Shown one piece after another: positions 12,221-23,932 of a stretch of DNA of 64,000 nucleotides. The translations under genes and the position numbers were made by a program. The DNA comes from Gaertneriomyces semiglobifer (taxonomy: Eukaryota; Chytridiomycota; Chytridiomycetes; Spizellomycetales; Spizellomycetaceae). Within the stretch, counting starts at the first letter, position 1. Each line of letters begins with the position of its first letter. The notes under the pieces are model-generated. The model was not told where the DNA came from. It made no database searches and saw only the letters and a list, made by a program, of their open reading frames with translations. The DNA is taken from contig JAHLKF010000003.1 in NCBI GenBank assembly GCA_025558075.1, forward strand, positions 434,001 to 498,000, written 5' to 3'.

Positions 12221-15200
12221 ATGACTAGTCGATCTGGTATGTTCATTTTGCCTATCATGAATCGGTCGCCTTCATTCACAATCAACTCACCTGAATATCG
12301 ACAAGCAGACCCTAAGAAAAGAAAAGCGGCAGAAGCGTCTCCAGCTTTCCAGCAGTCGACATTGGATCTTTTCACCGGTCGGTTCTCTGATTCCCTGCAC
12401 CCTCACAAAAAGGTCCGGATCGAACCGGGAATGGCATCCGCTGGAGACGCGCAACTGTCCTCAAAGGCAAAGGGTAAAGCACCGATGTATGCCGCTGAGT
12501 TCTCATCATTGGGGATGCCCGCCCCATTGAAAGTCAAAAAGGAACCGGCACGAAAGTTGGTCATCAAGGGTTTCAATGGTGCGCTATAGTCACATCATCT
12601 TGCTGGTTTTAAGTACATCCATCCTAACTGAGAAATGCTGGCGTAGTCAAACCGAAGCTGCCAGAGAATTACTTTGCGGACACTTGGGCAAAACTTGATC
12701 GGGCAGTACATGCAATACACGAGAACCGTCCGGTACCAGACAGTCTGGAGGAGCTGTACAAGGTATGCGTGTACGTGTATCGGGATGCAGATATCAAAAC
12801 TGATCAGACGATGCACGACAGTCATCAGAAAATCTGTGCCATTACAAAAAAGGAGAAGAAATGTATCAGAGACTACGTTCAATATTCGAGCAACATTTGG
12901 CCACCGAATCAATGCGTGTCAAGCGGTATGCAAATTAGACACATTTACTCTGCACGTCGCAGCACTTATTAAAAGTACTGTAGGGCTGGACCGACAGATA
13001 TCTTGAAGACCGTTTGCGATTCTTGGACTGCCCATTGCCGGCAGATGCGCCTGATTCGAAATATATTCCTATATCTGGATCGTACCTATGTTCTACAGAC
13101 ATCAGGCGTACGGTCTTTATGGGATACGGGCCTAGAATTGTATCGTTCATGCATCATGGACGATGACGAGATACGAGCCTGGATGGTGAAAGAGCTGCTG
13201 CGAGAAATTGAGACGGAACGGCGCGGCGAAAAGGTCGACCGCAAACTTTTAAGATCTCTTTTAAGAATGCTGGTAGAGTTGTCAATATACTTTTCGGTCT
13301 TTGACGCACCCTTTCGGGAGGCTTCCGAGCAGTTTTACAAGGATGAAGGGAGGCAGCTGACGGGGGCCTTGCAGAATGGAGAGTTTACCGCGTCAGCACT
13401 GTCCCAATATCTGAAACACGTCGAAGATCGTTTGCAAGAAGAGACGGAGCGCTCGACTCCAGGCATTGGCTATCTTGATGTGGGGAGTCGCAAGGCGTTA
13501 TTGGCAATAGTCGACAAGCAGCTTGTAAAAGAGCACATTGCTACCATACTTGGGAAGGGTAATTCTAAACTTGGAATCGCATTCCTAGACGTTCAGCTCA
13601 CACGGTCGCCTATGCTCTGTAGGTATGGTGGATTTGATGAACGACATGAGAATACCGGACTTGAAGCGACTGCATCAACTGTGTACTCGGATTGCCTCCC
13701 TCGACGACCTCAGGAAAGCTTTCGGTTCCTTTGTGCATGTAAGAGCTTGCAGCAGCTGCATTTCTCCATTCTGAAGTTTACGCTAACGAACTCCTTATGC
13801 TATAGCGCTCTGGATTTGCCATAATAGCGCACAAAGACCGGGACCCCACAATGGTGGAGGACCTTCTAGCATTCAAGCGAAAAGTGGACACAATGCTCGC
13901 AGAAGCCTTCGCAAGAAATCCCTCGTTTGCCCATGAGGTGCAACTATCATTTGAGAAGTTCATCAATGAGCGCCACGACAAGCCAGCCGAACTGATTGCT
14001 AAATATGTTGATGGCAAGCTCCGCAGTCCCAAAGGAGTGACGGAGGAGGAGATTGAGAGCGCTCTTGACCATTGCTTGGTGCTCTTCCGGTATATTCAGG
14101 GTGAGTATCGCCAATTAGATCTCCAAACTGTGTGTTAACTCCGTTATCTTCAAATAGGCAAAGATATCTTCGAGGCGTTCTATAAAAATGACCTTGCTCG
14201 ACGATTATTGCTACAGAGGAGCACTAGTGTAGACGCCGAGAAAAGCATGCTGGCAAAGCTAAAGGCTGGTGAGTTGCGTGTTTGAATCATCTCACTAACT
14301 TGGGTAACTTTAACCAATTACCGCGTAGAGTGTGGCCCCGGATTCACGTCCAAGCTCGAGGGAATGTTCAAAGACATGGAAGTATCGCGTGATTACTTGG
14401 CAGCGTTTCGCGAGGTACAGCGCACTTTCCACTTTGCATCAAAACAAGGCGCGAGCTAACGCTTCGGTTTAGACACCGAAATTCACCAACCGCCTCGGAA
14501 ACATCGATCTACATGTTTTTATCTTGACACAGAGCTATTGGCCGACGTATCAGCCTGTTGTGTGTAACCTTCCGGAGGAGCTAGCGCTTTGTCAAGAAGT
14601 TTTCAGAGAGTTCTACATCAGCAAGCATAATGGGCGCCGGTTGACGTTCCAGAATACACTAGGCACATGTATCATCCGGAGTAATTTTCCTAAGGTAAGC
14701 TGTGCATCAACGGTAAATGCGAGTCCACCACACCGACAGTAAACAATTGTAATAACAGGGCAAAAAAGAGTTATCAGTCTCGTTATTTCAAGCACTATGC
14801 CTCCTGCCGTTCAACCACGGTGACCGATTTTCATATACAGACCTGCAGCAAGCGTCTGGGCTGGAGGATGGTGAACTGGAACGGACTCTGCAATCTTTAG
14901 CATGTGCGAAGATCAAGGTGCTCACCAAGATCCCGCATTCAAAAAATGTCACGCGTACCGATATGTTCGAGTACAATGCGAACTTTGAGCACAACCTCTT
15001 CCGAATTAAAGTTAACCAAATTCAAATGAAAGAAACTGCAGAAGAACAAAAGATGACAGAAGAGAGAGTTTTCCAGGACCGCCAGTACCAGGTGGATGCA
15101 GCCATTGTGCGCATTTTGAAGTCGCGAAAGACAATCACGCATGCGGTGTTAGCCTCAGAACTTCTGGATCAGTTAAAATTCATGATAGAGGTTCGTGAAG

Positions 15201-15345
15201 GTGCTGTTCTCGACTTCGCTCACCTTATGTATAACCTCATTACGTGCAGACAAAAGATCTCAAGAAGAGAATCGAATCGTTGATCGAGCGTGAGTACATG
15301 GAGCGGGATCCGAAGGATAACAATGTGTACCACTATGTGGCGTAA
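12221..15345 (+). CDS. CUL4: Cullin-4, scaffold of CRL4 ubiquitin ligases
   Basis: Scaffold that holds DDB1 at its N-terminus and RBX1/E2 at its C-terminus. Eleven exons: 12221-12578, 12647-12762, 12822-12925, 12984-13558, 13623-13738, 13806-14100, 14158-14268, 14329-14414, 14473-14694, 14759-15190 and 15250-15345, all phase-checked, 836 aa from the first ATG (12239 and 12257 are alternative starts). CUL4-specific features are the basic N-terminal extension ending [69 protein letters not shown] and GYWPTY-like SYWPTYQP. The neddylation site is in IVRILKSRK, and the C-terminus [17 protein letters not shown] is the classic cullin WHB end. The last donor (GTTCGT at 15191) is weak but preserves phase. 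CDT2, a receptor that works with CUL4, lies 12 kb downstream. Confidence 0.95.
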
Positions 15346-15674
15346 TGTTCAGAGCTCAGTGCTGCTTAATAGCACTGTACCATCGTGCGCATTTGTCTCT
15401 ATTTGCTTTTATGCGTTCCGCACACACAATATCCAATGCGCTGGCTACATAGTGGTTGTCGCCCAGCAATGCCCCAATGTCGTGTACATTTGACTTCATC
15501 AACACCCACGGTCATAGCTACAAGGTACCTCCAGCAATGTGCGTAGCAGGCGAGGATAACATTGTGATCCCCGAGGCCGTGAACCACGACCTCCGCTCAT
15601 AGTGCTCCACAGCTCAATCACGTCAAACGGATCAACTTGAACGCACGCCATCGCCACAGTGGCCAATCCTGTCG
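15346..15674. other. Intergenic, convergent CUL4 and ATG5 3' ends
   Basis: Carries the 3' UTRs and termination signals of two converging genes. No supported coding region or repeat. Confidence 0.5.
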
Positions 15675-16628
15675 TTATCGAACGACGACGTAGACCCAGC
15701 CATCCATGCCTCGTAACTTTCTCAGCCAGGAGATTTTGGCAGTGTTCTTAATCACAATTCCCTGACAGACAATTGTTTTGCCGTCGACCACGATATCTTC
15801 GGCCTCAAGGAGTGATGCGATGGTAATTGTCGGAGTAACCGAAGGTGTGAGCAGTGTCTGTTGGAGTGTAGGTGCGCGACCGGTCACCGTACTCGACGTC
15901 GACGGCGGAAGTGACATATGGAAGACCCTCAACGGAAGCCTGTTGGTATCTTTTTCGGTATCGTTTCGGAGCATATCTAAAGTATCTAAATCCACTCCCG
16001 CGTCTGATGCCCGGCTTGGTGTGGTAGATGGATCCCACCAAACCTCCGCCCAATATCGTCTCAGGTCCTTGGCGTCCCGATCTTTTCGTTCCGCCACGTA
16101 GTCCGCCATTTTTAGACGGGAAATAAGGATTTGCCGAAGGCTGTTTTCTGGTTGAAGTTGCTGTAGTGATGGTGATGGCGAAAGCGGGGATGGTACGGTG
16201 GTCGGGGTGGTCGGCAAAGGGATCACTGCCGTGGTGGACGTTCCTGTTATAGAGTAGCTCAAGTGCCATATCGCGGGATTCGAGCCAATACTTTCAGTGG
16301 ACATAGTAGAGAAGGGTTGACTGGCAATGGAATGATGAACATCGTAAAGCACTCCGATGAAAAACCATGCTCGCCAAGCGGAAGACGTGTTGGCAATATT
16401 TGTCGTGTTGGACGGAATGGTAAGACTTAATTCACCCTTGGCTCCCCAGTAGTTTTCACATACTTTGACAATGGATGCGAGCAGAGCATGTCGAGGAGGG
16501 TGCAGGTAAAGTTTCCCTGTGGCTTCACTCGGTGCCGGTGAGGTTAATGCAGGTTGGGATGACAGCGTGATGCAAAGAGGAACTTGGCCGGACAGGAGAA
16601 GAAGGGCAAGGTCGTTCGTGGTAGGCAT
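15675..16628 (-). CDS. ATG5: Autophagy protein 5
   Basis: Conjugates covalently to ATG12 and, with ATG16, forms the E3-like complex that lipidates ATG8 on the growing autophagosome. Single exon, 317 aa. Identification rests on pattern: GQVPLCITL at residues 14-22 matches the family's start (G-K-I/V-P); WRAWFFIGVLYDV at 85-97 matches the LKWHYPIGVLFD block; the helix with SRLKMADYVAERK (170-182) matches the ATG12-acceptor helix; LPLRVFHM matches the second UblB strand; and the protein ends in a VYVVVR strand like the family's LHIVV. By alignment, Lys173 would be the ATG12 acceptor. A serine/threonine/proline-rich insert separates the first ubiquitin-like fold from the acceptor helix. The sequence is divergent, so confidence is below that of its neighbours. 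Confidence 0.82.
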   Translation of the reverse strand: MPTTNDLALLLLSGQVPLCITLSSQPALTSPAPSEATGKLYLHPPRHALLASIVKVCENYWGAKGELSLTIPSNTTNIANTSSAWRAWFFIGVLYDVHHSIASQPFSTMSTESIGSNPAIWHLSYSITGTSTTAVIPLPTTPTTVPSPLSPSPSLQQLQPENSLRQILISRLKMADYVAERKDRDAKDLRRYWAEVWWDPSTTPSRASDAGVDLDTLDMLRNDTEKDTNRLPLRVFHMSLPPSTSSTVTGRAPTLQQTLLTPSVTPTITIASLLEAEDIVVDGKTIVCQGIVIKNTAKISWLRKLRGMDGWVYVVVR

Positions 16629-17015
16629 CTAACCGTTGGACAGGTCTTCATTTGGGTCTGTGGTTCAGGCTCCGCTGGCTTCGTGCGAACATAACGTGGG
16701 TGGTGGTGCTGTTGCGCATGTTGGCGGATGGATAACGCGCGGAAATTCTTTTAAGTTTGCGCTTTTATAAACATTAGCACAGCGAGCCAGGGCATGCTGC
16801 ATCTGCCGGGAGTAGTGAAGTAGTGAACGCTGTTTACTAGAGATAGAGGTCAACGCCAGTTTGCTGTCGTGGAGTTGCACCGGTGAACCTTCACGAGCTG
16901 GCATAGCTATCAACGGTCCAAAAAGTGGAGGGATAGACCGCGGACTCTCCTTGAACCGCTCGCTGTTTACTACTATTACATCCCCTCGTACCGTTAGTGA
17001 CGCTTTTGCGCCAAC
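16629..17015. promoter_or_regulatory. Shared upstream region of ATG5 and CHS7
   Basis: A 387-bp interval between two divergent start codons. An 82-codon open frame on the minus strand (16665-16913) lies inside it but matches nothing I know and would occupy the ATG5 promoter, so I treat the interval as regulatory. Confidence 0.5.
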
Positions 17016-18280
17016 ATGTCCAACATAAACTCGTTCGAGTTCGGCAAATTCAACTACTTCTGTAGTCAGATTCCGTTGAGTTTGTGTCCGCTCATAGGCA
17101 GCGACACCGGAATAGAACCAACATGTTATGCCCGAAACATTAAAGTTGGAAATCTTCTTATCTTTCAGCCTGGTAGGTTGCCGTTAATGCAGATGAGGAG
17201 GCCGCCAACGGTAGCTAAGTAATTGTCTCGGTTGACAGCTACCCTTGTTATTCATCTGATGGCCTTAATCATGACTGGTATCATGATATATCACGTCAAA
17301 ACGAAATACACGGCAGTGGGTAAGAGAATCAGGCCCCTTTATGCGAAATTCGAATGTTTGAGAGCTAAGCTCAGTTACTTTAGGTCGAAGGGAAATTGTC
17401 ATGTTTTTCTACATGTACCTTGTCACTATTCTGCTGGAATTCTTCGTCATATCAGGCATTGTTCAGACTGCACACAGCTCTTATCCTGTAAGTGCATCAT
17501 GGTGCTGTTTTTCACTTACCATACAAGATGTTTCTCATACTCTCGATACAGTACTTTGCTGCAGCGCACATCGCCATGAGTGTCACCACGCTGTGGTGCT
17601 TGCTGTTAAATGGTTTTGTTGGGTTTCAATGGTTGGAGGATGGAACAGCCTTTTCTCTATGGGTATGTTGTGATCCGGCTGGCTCGTTCACTGCATCATG
17701 GTCTCATATATCCATCCAGTCCATTCGATTGAGCTCTGTGGTGGTCTGGGGACTCACCTTTTTCATCAGCATTTCCACTTTTGATGAGATTGCCGGCTTC
17801 AACAAGATCAACCATGCAGCGCTGTTCATCTTCTACTTCGGATTCAGTGCTGCCTTTATCCTCATCTATGCGCTGTTGCAGATCACATTAGTAGTGAACA
17901 CCCTGGATGATAGATGGCCGTTGGGTATGTTATTTGGTGCGCCACTGATGGGTTGCATGGTCATCTTGCTGATGTTATCTTCATGCGCAGGTGATATCCT
18001 TTTTGGGTTCACATTTTTTGTTGTTGGTCGCATTTGCGATTTTGTCATCTCGCGCCAGATATGTGATATGTCCAAGCACTATCTCGACGGCATGTTTTTC
18101 GGAGCAATATGCACCTTATTGGCCGTGATGATGGTGTACAAGTATTGGGACTCGATTACGAAGGAAGACTTGGAGTTTTCTGTCGGCGGCACGAGCAATG
18201 TTTGGGAAATCAAGGACCCGCTTTTAGGTGCTGATGGACTGCGCGAAGAGACTATGTTTAAAGCGCCTCTCCGATACTAG
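17016..18280 (+). CDS. CHS7: Chitin synthase export chaperone CHS7
   Basis: Polytopic ER membrane protein required for folding and ER exit of class IV-type chitin synthase (yeast Chs3). Six exons: 17016-17172, 17239-17319, 17384-17487, 17552-17662, 17720-17924 and 17991-18280, all phase-checked, 315 aa, the normal length. The diagnostic N-terminus has GSDTGIEPTCYARN, followed by about seven hydrophobic segments, including ATLVIHLMALIMTGIMIY, FFYMYLVTILLEFFVISG and the FVGFQWLEDGTAFSLW loop. LDDRWPLGDILFGFTFFVVG and LDGMFFGAICTLLAVMMVYK follow. The highly conserved cytosolic end YWDSITKEDLEFSVG then NVWEIKDP is intact. Introns are 57-66 nt. Divergent from ATG5. Confidence 0.96.
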
Positions 18281-18720
18281 ATGGGCGGTTCGTAGTGAGG
18301 TGTATCACCAGCCTGTGTATATAATCTTAATTTTATTATGGACGGACGGAAGGTATACAAGATGCACGAAATAGAAATATCCATTTGACGTGGCCTTCCG
18401 CCTTTTGTGACCTTTTCCTGCTACTTTCTCCCAGGATGACATGACCTAAGAGCTTGCTTTGTAGCCAATTGCGACCGGCAGATATGCTCTTTCTGAACCG
18501 ATCATCATGGATTTGGTGGTTTCTGCTGAATTCGGAACTAGCGAAATCGTAAATTCCACACGCGTTGACAAAACTTGTTTGCCTTAAACTTTTGTGGTCT
18601 CTGGGAATACCTTCGACGGTTTCAGAGGAACTGGAAGGAAGCTTCATTGTGGGGATTGAGTGGGCAGGTTGCGTGCATTTAGGTTAGATCCTAGGCCTCC
18701 GAGATAGGTAATCGCTCGGA
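18281..18720. other. Intergenic, CHS7 to HOP2
   Basis: 440 bp between two rightward genes: CHS7 3' UTR and HOP2 promoter. A minus-strand open frame (18336-18647) has no family match and is not called. Confidence 0.45.
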
Positions 18721-19653
18721 ATGGCTCCAGTCGCCAAAAAGAAACCGTCGGGCATGAAAGCAGGTGATGAAGGTACAAAGAACGCACATGTAGTATGCAG
18801 AAGTTGGCGATGCTCATGCTTTATTACGCCGTTAGCAACGGATGTGGTGTTGAAGTATTTAAAAAAGCAAAACAGGTGCGCATGCGGTATAGGTTCCGGC
18901 TTGGTGCCGACTCGTTTTCTCACCAGATTGAAACAATAGGCCATATAGTGCAGTGGACATCTTTAACAATCTCGGTGGTGCAGTCAACAAGGCGGCTGTT
19001 ACCAAAACCCTTTCCCAGTTGGTTGAGGAACAACAAATACATGGCAAGCAGTATGGCAAACAATGGGTCTACGTCGCAAAGCAGGATGAGTACGAACAAC
19101 CGTCGAAGGACGCCTTGGATGAAATGGATGCACGAATAGCACGTTTAAAAGAGGAAGTTGCCACCACCAAAGAGAAAAATAAGCAGCTACAATCAAGTCA
19201 GTAACCATTGTATGATGAGATGGATGATACTGGGCTGACGGCAAGCATAACCTTATTAGCGCTCAACGGGTTGACAGGATCCTTAACAAATGAGCAAATT
19301 GAGGCAAGATTGGTTGAATTAGATGAAGAGGTAACATCCATGGTCGTCTTTGATTGATTCGGTACACCTTATCAACGTCCCCTTCAACAACACAGAATGC
19401 CAAACTGGACATTCGCCTAGAGAAACTACGCTCCGGCGGAGCATCCTTGCTGTCAAAAGAAGATATTCGTAGAATAGACACAAAGTTGGATGGTATGCGC
19501 AAAGAATGGCGCAAACGGAAGAGGATGTTTAACGATGCATGGGGGGCAGTCACGGAGAATGTACAAGGAAACCTATCAGAGTTTGCAGAAACCGTGGGTG
19601 TTGAGACGGATGAAATGGTTGGTGTTGATATCAAAAATATTCTAGCCTTGTAG
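18721..19653 (+). CDS. HOP2: Meiotic recombination protein Hop2 (PSMC3IP/TBPIP family)
   Basis: Partner of Mnd1; the heterodimer stimulates Dmc1/Rad51 strand invasion between homologous chromosomes. Five exons: 18721-18772, 18836-18875, 18940-19196, 19260-19330 and 19396-19653, phase-checked, 225 aa, close to the family size. The winged-helix N-terminus reads VLKYLKKQNRPYSAVDIF with GGAVNKAAVTKTLSQL and KQYGKQWVYVAKQDEY, the typical TBPIP block. A central coiled coil (ARIARLKEEVATTKEKN) leads to the RKEWRKRKRMFNDAW helix and GVETDE near the C-terminus, both family hallmarks. The third intron needs a GTCAGT donor, which is unusual but the only one keeping phase. Its presence implies the organism retains a Dmc1-type meiotic pathway. 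Confidence 0.93.
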
Positions 19654-19883
19654 CGAGCCTGTACTGCAAGTACATTCACCGGCCTATTAAGAAGGCACGT
19701 AGGGTAGACGCAGCATAGAGCTCCCACGAACCCGGCAGGAACCAATTAGAAACAAGCCTTGGTCAGAGGTGTGATTGTAATGATGCAGGAGGATACCCGT
19801 AAGTAAGCCGCATCGTCAAGTATGCTGGCCGTCGCAACATGCGAGCAAAGTATGTAATGAGAAACATCGTTATGTACATGCGT

Positions 19884-21218
19884 CTACTCCCCAACAACAA
19901 AATTGGTGGTCGTTCCATCTCGCTTCATAATCACCACATTCGGGCCTGACTTCTTCTGTTGCTGCGGCGCATTATTACTACCCGTCGCACTAGTAATGGC
20001 AGTGCTATTCGTGGCGGCGTTGCTGCCTCCGCTTGGTGTACCCTTCCTGCCCCTTCTCGATGGTGGTTTGTCTCGCGTATTTGAACCTGAATCTTCCGTT
20101 GCGAGCTGTTGGCGTTTATGCTTATATCCTCGTCCCTTGCTTTCGTTTGCTTCACTCCTGTCAGAGTTCGGCCCACCAATAATGGCGCCAATGGAGGCCT
20201 TGAAGAGCATGCTATTAGGTGTTGTTACCGCTTTATCGCCCCTTTCCTTCTCGCTTTCCTTTTCCTTTTCACGGCGTTTGCTCTTCGGGTTTGGGGCATC
20301 CCCCTTTGAATCTTGATTTCCCTTCGCGCTAGCCGCAGAGGACACGCTATTTTTGCTTTTACCACTCGGAGCTCGATTCTTGGTGGCAGAAGCATGTGGT
20401 TTAGAGTTGGTGTTTGCGGTGCCAGCAGCGGTAGGAGTAGAGCCAGAAGCGCCATTCGCTACACTAGCATGTAGTTCTCTCTTATTTTTCTTGCCTGTCT
20501 GTCCCATATTCTGCCGTCTCAAAGCATTTGCCTCGAGAGCTTTGGCCTTCTTAGCACGCAATGCATCCAGTAATGGTGTTGATACGGGTTTTCCATTCGT
20601 TTCGGTAGCATTCACAACATTGCCAGCATTCAGATTCAGATTCGTCAACGCATTCGCACTAGTCCCCGTACTGATAATTTCTCCTTTCTCGTTGGTCGCA
20701 CCACTCTCAGCCTCCCTCAAACTATTGACGAACGCCATATAGTCGGTATCCTGTTCGATTGTGCCCATCCGAGCATCAGCCTTTTTCCGTTTCCTCGGGA
20801 TTCTTTGAAACGGGGCGAGTTCCACCACCGCCTTATATACTCCTCCTTCATTATTTCCGCTGATAGCACTCGTGTTTGGGTTCAATGAATCTGCTTTACA
20901 CTTCGATATGAAAACATGCCCATTAAATTGGTTGTAGAACTCGTACAGTGGCTCCACAGACTTGAAAGCAATATAACCACGAGAGTAGATATCCGGTTTT
21001 GACTTTTTTTGCTGGGATTTTCCGGGTACGTAGTAGTGGTGCTCAATTTGGGGAAGGTACGACGTGAGAAGGGAAGCGAAGATGGATTCAGGAAGAGTCG
21101 GCGGTAGACGACGGACGACCAATTTGAGCTTAGGCTTGCCGGCTTTGGAATGAGGATTGGAACGGGATTTAGTTGTTGTTGGTGTGGTCGCTGTTGTTGG
21201 GGTAGACATCGTCGTCAA
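19884..21218 (-). CDS. UPF3: Nonsense-mediated decay factor UPF3
   Basis: Links exon-junction or 3' UTR signals to UPF2/UPF1 in nonsense-mediated mRNA decay and shuttles between nucleus and cytoplasm. Single exon, 444 aa. The RRM-like Smg4/UPF3 domain occupies roughly residues 28-170: KLKLVVRRLPPTLPESIF, then YSRGYIAFKSVEPLYEF, FISKCKADS, the conserved AVVELAPFQRIPRKRKK, and the following acidic GTIEQDTDYMAFV segment. The rest is low-complexity, rich in Ser, Thr, Asn, Gly and Lys, with basic clusters (KSKRREKEKESEKER). The C-terminus VVIMKRDGTTTNFVVGE is ordered-looking and may be a short binding segment. It shares a 128-bp divergent upstream region with MCMBP. Confidence 0.92.
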   Translation of the reverse strand: MTTMSTPTTATTPTTTKSRSNPHSKAGKPKLKLVVRRLPPTLPESIFASLLTSYLPQIEHHYYVPGKSQQKKSKPDIYSRGYIAFKSVEPLYEFYNQFNGHVFISKCKADSLNPNTSAISGNNEGGVYKAVVELAPFQRIPRKRKKADARMGTIEQDTDYMAFVNSLREAESGATNEKGEIISTGTSANALTNLNLNAGNVVNATETNGKPVSTPLLDALRAKKAKALEANALRRQNMGQTGKKNKRELHASVANGASGSTPTAAGTANTNSKPHASATKNRAPSGKSKNSVSSAASAKGNQDSKGDAPNPKSKRREKEKESEKERGDKAVTTPNSMLFKASIGAIIGGPNSDRSEANESKGRGYKHKRQQLATEDSGSNTRDKPPSRRGRKGTPSGGSNAATNSTAITSATGSNNAPQQQKKSGPNVVIMKRDGTTTNFVVGE

Positions 21219-21346
21219 TGTTTTCAGATGGTTGTTGGTTCACTGTAAAATGCAAGGCTTGAGACAACAGTTTCCGCGTTTGCTCCACATTTTTTGTGAG
21301 CTGCGAGCTGTTACTACTTTACCGCTACAATACGGCATCAGCAGCA
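21219..21346. promoter_or_regulatory. Compact bidirectional promoter of UPF3 and MCMBP
   Basis: Only 128 bp separates the two start codons on opposite strands, so both genes must be driven from this short stretch (or from within each other's 5' region). No individual element is identifiable by eye. Confidence 0.55.
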
Positions 21347-23444
21347 ATGAGCGAGCCATTCTTGGACGTTGAGGAGTGTTTGAAGAATCCCCTTGCGGTC
21401 GCTCATTTGCTTCTCACAGGTGAAGTACCTTGCAAGTACTCATAACAGTCATTTCTACTAACCCAACCCATACCTAGATCGCAGCAAGTCTGTTCAAGAT
21501 GTTCAAAAAATGTTTGAAGAGGCATTTAAGTCTCCCGAAGACTTAGCCAAAATACCATCCCTGAACGATCGGCCGCCTCATGGCCTTCTGGATGGTGGTC
21601 TCGTTCGTTTTCGCTGCATGATTCAAGATAATTCGTTTAATGCCCAAGACTATTTGATGAGCATCAGCATGAAAAACGTTACCACAGGTGAAGAAATTCA
21701 AGTTTCAACTGTGTTCTGCGACGATGTCGCTGAGCGTCCAGGATTTGTTCCACTGGAGCCAACCTTGGCAGTCCACTTCTCACCCAGTAACCTCGGTGAG
21801 AAATATCCCGTTTTCTGCGTTGCCATCCCCGGAGAGACCCAGTGGGTAAGACAAAAGCTCCATGTGAATGGAGAACACCGCTACGACGACGGTGCATTGT
21901 CGGCAAGCATGAACAACCTGAGCGTAAGCTCTGTTCTCGACCTACCGATACTGGCAAAACTCCCACTGCCACACCACCCTCATAGCACCGCTGCAGCTAT
22001 GGTGAAGACATATGGTGCGGACGGACAGCTGCAACTGAACGAGGTGATCGAAGTTATTGGCATTTTTGAACAACCTACCCCTGCATCACAAGACGATGAA
22101 GTGGAAACAAACATGGGACAGTGCAACGAATTCAGCCTACCGCCAGACGGAGCAGAGCAGCCATTTTTTTCTACTGTGCCGAAGGTACATGCGTTGTTTC
22201 ACAAGAGGCTAAGTGTACGAGATATGCATCCCTTGGTAAGGGACAGCCAATTGGCGAAAGAGCTTCTTCGCAAGAGCGACGTTATGTCTTTACGGTCGGC
22301 AGTCATTCATCACCTCTCTACTTATCTTATGGGAGACCATTTGGCCGCTGAGTATCTTTTTCTTCACCTACTGTCCAGGATGTGAGTGTGCAGTGATATC
22401 TTTGGCCATTGCCGTTACTGATCCTCCTTACAGTCAGCATCGAGCTGTAGATGAGACTCCTGTCGGATTCTTTCCGCTGAACATTTGCGGTTGTCCGTCA
22501 ACTGCTGCTCAGCCAGAGTTCGCACCGTCCTTGGCGCACCTGATATCTAACCTAGTTCCGCGATTTCACAAAATCTCCTTGGGTTTGAAGAAACTGAATG
22601 AGGAGACTTGGATGGTACCAGCGCAGGGAAGAGAGCGGTCTGATAATTTGGATATTGGCGTTAGCGCCGGTGAACTTCAGCTTACGGATGGCACACACGT
22701 ACTTGTGGAGGAAATGACGCTGGAAGATGGTGTGCTCAACGAAAGAGGTAAGTATGTTTCTTGTCCACGCGCATAAACGAGAGTGTTAGTGGTTAAAGGT
22801 TGCCCTTCTGTTCGTCTGTGTGTTACAGGGGTCCAAAACATCGCCCACCTAAGCGATATCATTCAAACCGCCAAATTGCCGTATATCATCCGTTTTGGGG
22901 AGATGTCCCGAAATATTGACCTTGCAATACTAGTCCTCAGTCAAGGCCGCTGTATGTTTCCGGTAAGTTCGTTAGCACACAAATGTTGTTGGTGGCACAT
23001 CGCGCTGACGCACTGTGTGCACCATAGGTGGAGTGCGTGGTACCGTTGATAGCAAGTGGTGATGCACCTGTTCCCACACCAGTACCAGAGGACATCATTG
23101 ATGCTGCGCGAACGCTTTTGGGGCTAATGCCTGGAGAACCTTATTCTGTTCCGGAAGAATTCGTCAACGATATTGGTAAAGAGTTTGCCGCCCAAAGGGC
23201 AGCTGATCATGCCGCCGGACGACCTATTATGTCAAATGCCGACTTAGGCCGCAGATTAGAGGTTGCTCGGTTGGTAGTTAGAAGCTTTGGCAGAACCGAA
23301 CTAGACCAAGAATGTTGGGAGCACGCAGGTACGCTTGAAGCTGAAAGAATTCAACGAGAGCGAAAGCTGCCAGAGCGGCGAAAAGCAGCTGGCAAACCTC
23401 CTGGTGTAGCTGCTCCTACCCGACCTACCGAGGCCGGCAGATAA
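21347..23444 (+). CDS. MCMBP: MCM complex-binding protein (MCMBP/ETG1)
   Basis: Nuclear factor that binds MCM subunits, stabilises newly made MCM3 and helps assemble or unload MCM2-7. Five exons: 21347-21419, 21478-22381, 22434-22747, 22829-22962 and 23028-23444, phase-checked, 613 aa, matching the family's 550-650. Family pattern: a short N-terminal DVEECLKNPLAVAHLLL, GLVRFRCMIQDN, a YPVFCVAIPGETQWV block, CLVKVYG-type AAAMVKTYGADGQLQLNEVIEVIGI (the OB-fold-like core), HHLSTYLMGDHLAAEYLFLHLLSR, GFFPLNICG, and the beta-rich C-terminal part with TDGTHVLVEEMTLEDG and GVQNIAHLSDII. The last exon covers the conserved YSVPEEF and DLGRRLEVARLV blocks, then a charged tail of about 30 residues. Yeasts lack this gene, so its presence supports a non-yeast fungus. 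Confidence 0.93.
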
Positions 23445-23932
23445 TGTGCCAGTGGGGTTTGTCACACTTGGAGGATATATGGTTTCATGTATATATTTAT
23501 TGAAATGCCAGAGACGTTCTGGGCGAAACAATGATCGCACCATTTTGAAGCAAATCACTGATTGGTGAAGGCATCGATCAGGACGGTGAACAACACTGCG
23601 GCCTCCCCGTAATCCGCGCCTGGGTTCGGCGGCACCCAACGTTGTTGCTCCCTCTATCACACCAAGAACAAGGACGTTATTGAAGTCTAAAGATCCGGGA
23701 GAACCTGAAGCGTATCACTCGTTGGGATGCCAGCGACTGAACACAACGCTGTCCGGCACCGCCCTGTCGTAAGTATCAGCAGCGGAACACTCGGCTGTCA
23801 GTGTACGGGAAGAGCACTAGTATCCGCGGCCTAACAACAAACGTGACCGCAACAATCAGGTGTATGAGAATACATTGGGCCGAGCACTCGCACAAGTGTC
23901 CTAGCCTCCATTCAAAGAGAAGAGGTCGACCG
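23445..23932. other. Intergenic, convergent MCMBP and F-box gene
   Basis: 488 bp holding two 3' UTRs. No supported gene or repeat seen. Confidence 0.5.

Noticed and set aside
16268..16282. B-box-like GGCTCGAATCCC on the minus strand
   Set aside because: It is coding sequence of ATG5 (GSNPAIW) with no tRNA structure around it.
16665..16913. 82-codon minus-strand frame between ATG5 and CHS7
   Set aside because: No family similarity and it fills the shared promoter of two genes.
19903..20742. Plus-strand frames over UPF3
   Set aside because: Antisense shadows of the low-complexity UPF3 tail; composition is hydrophobic only because Ser/Lys codons are read backwards.
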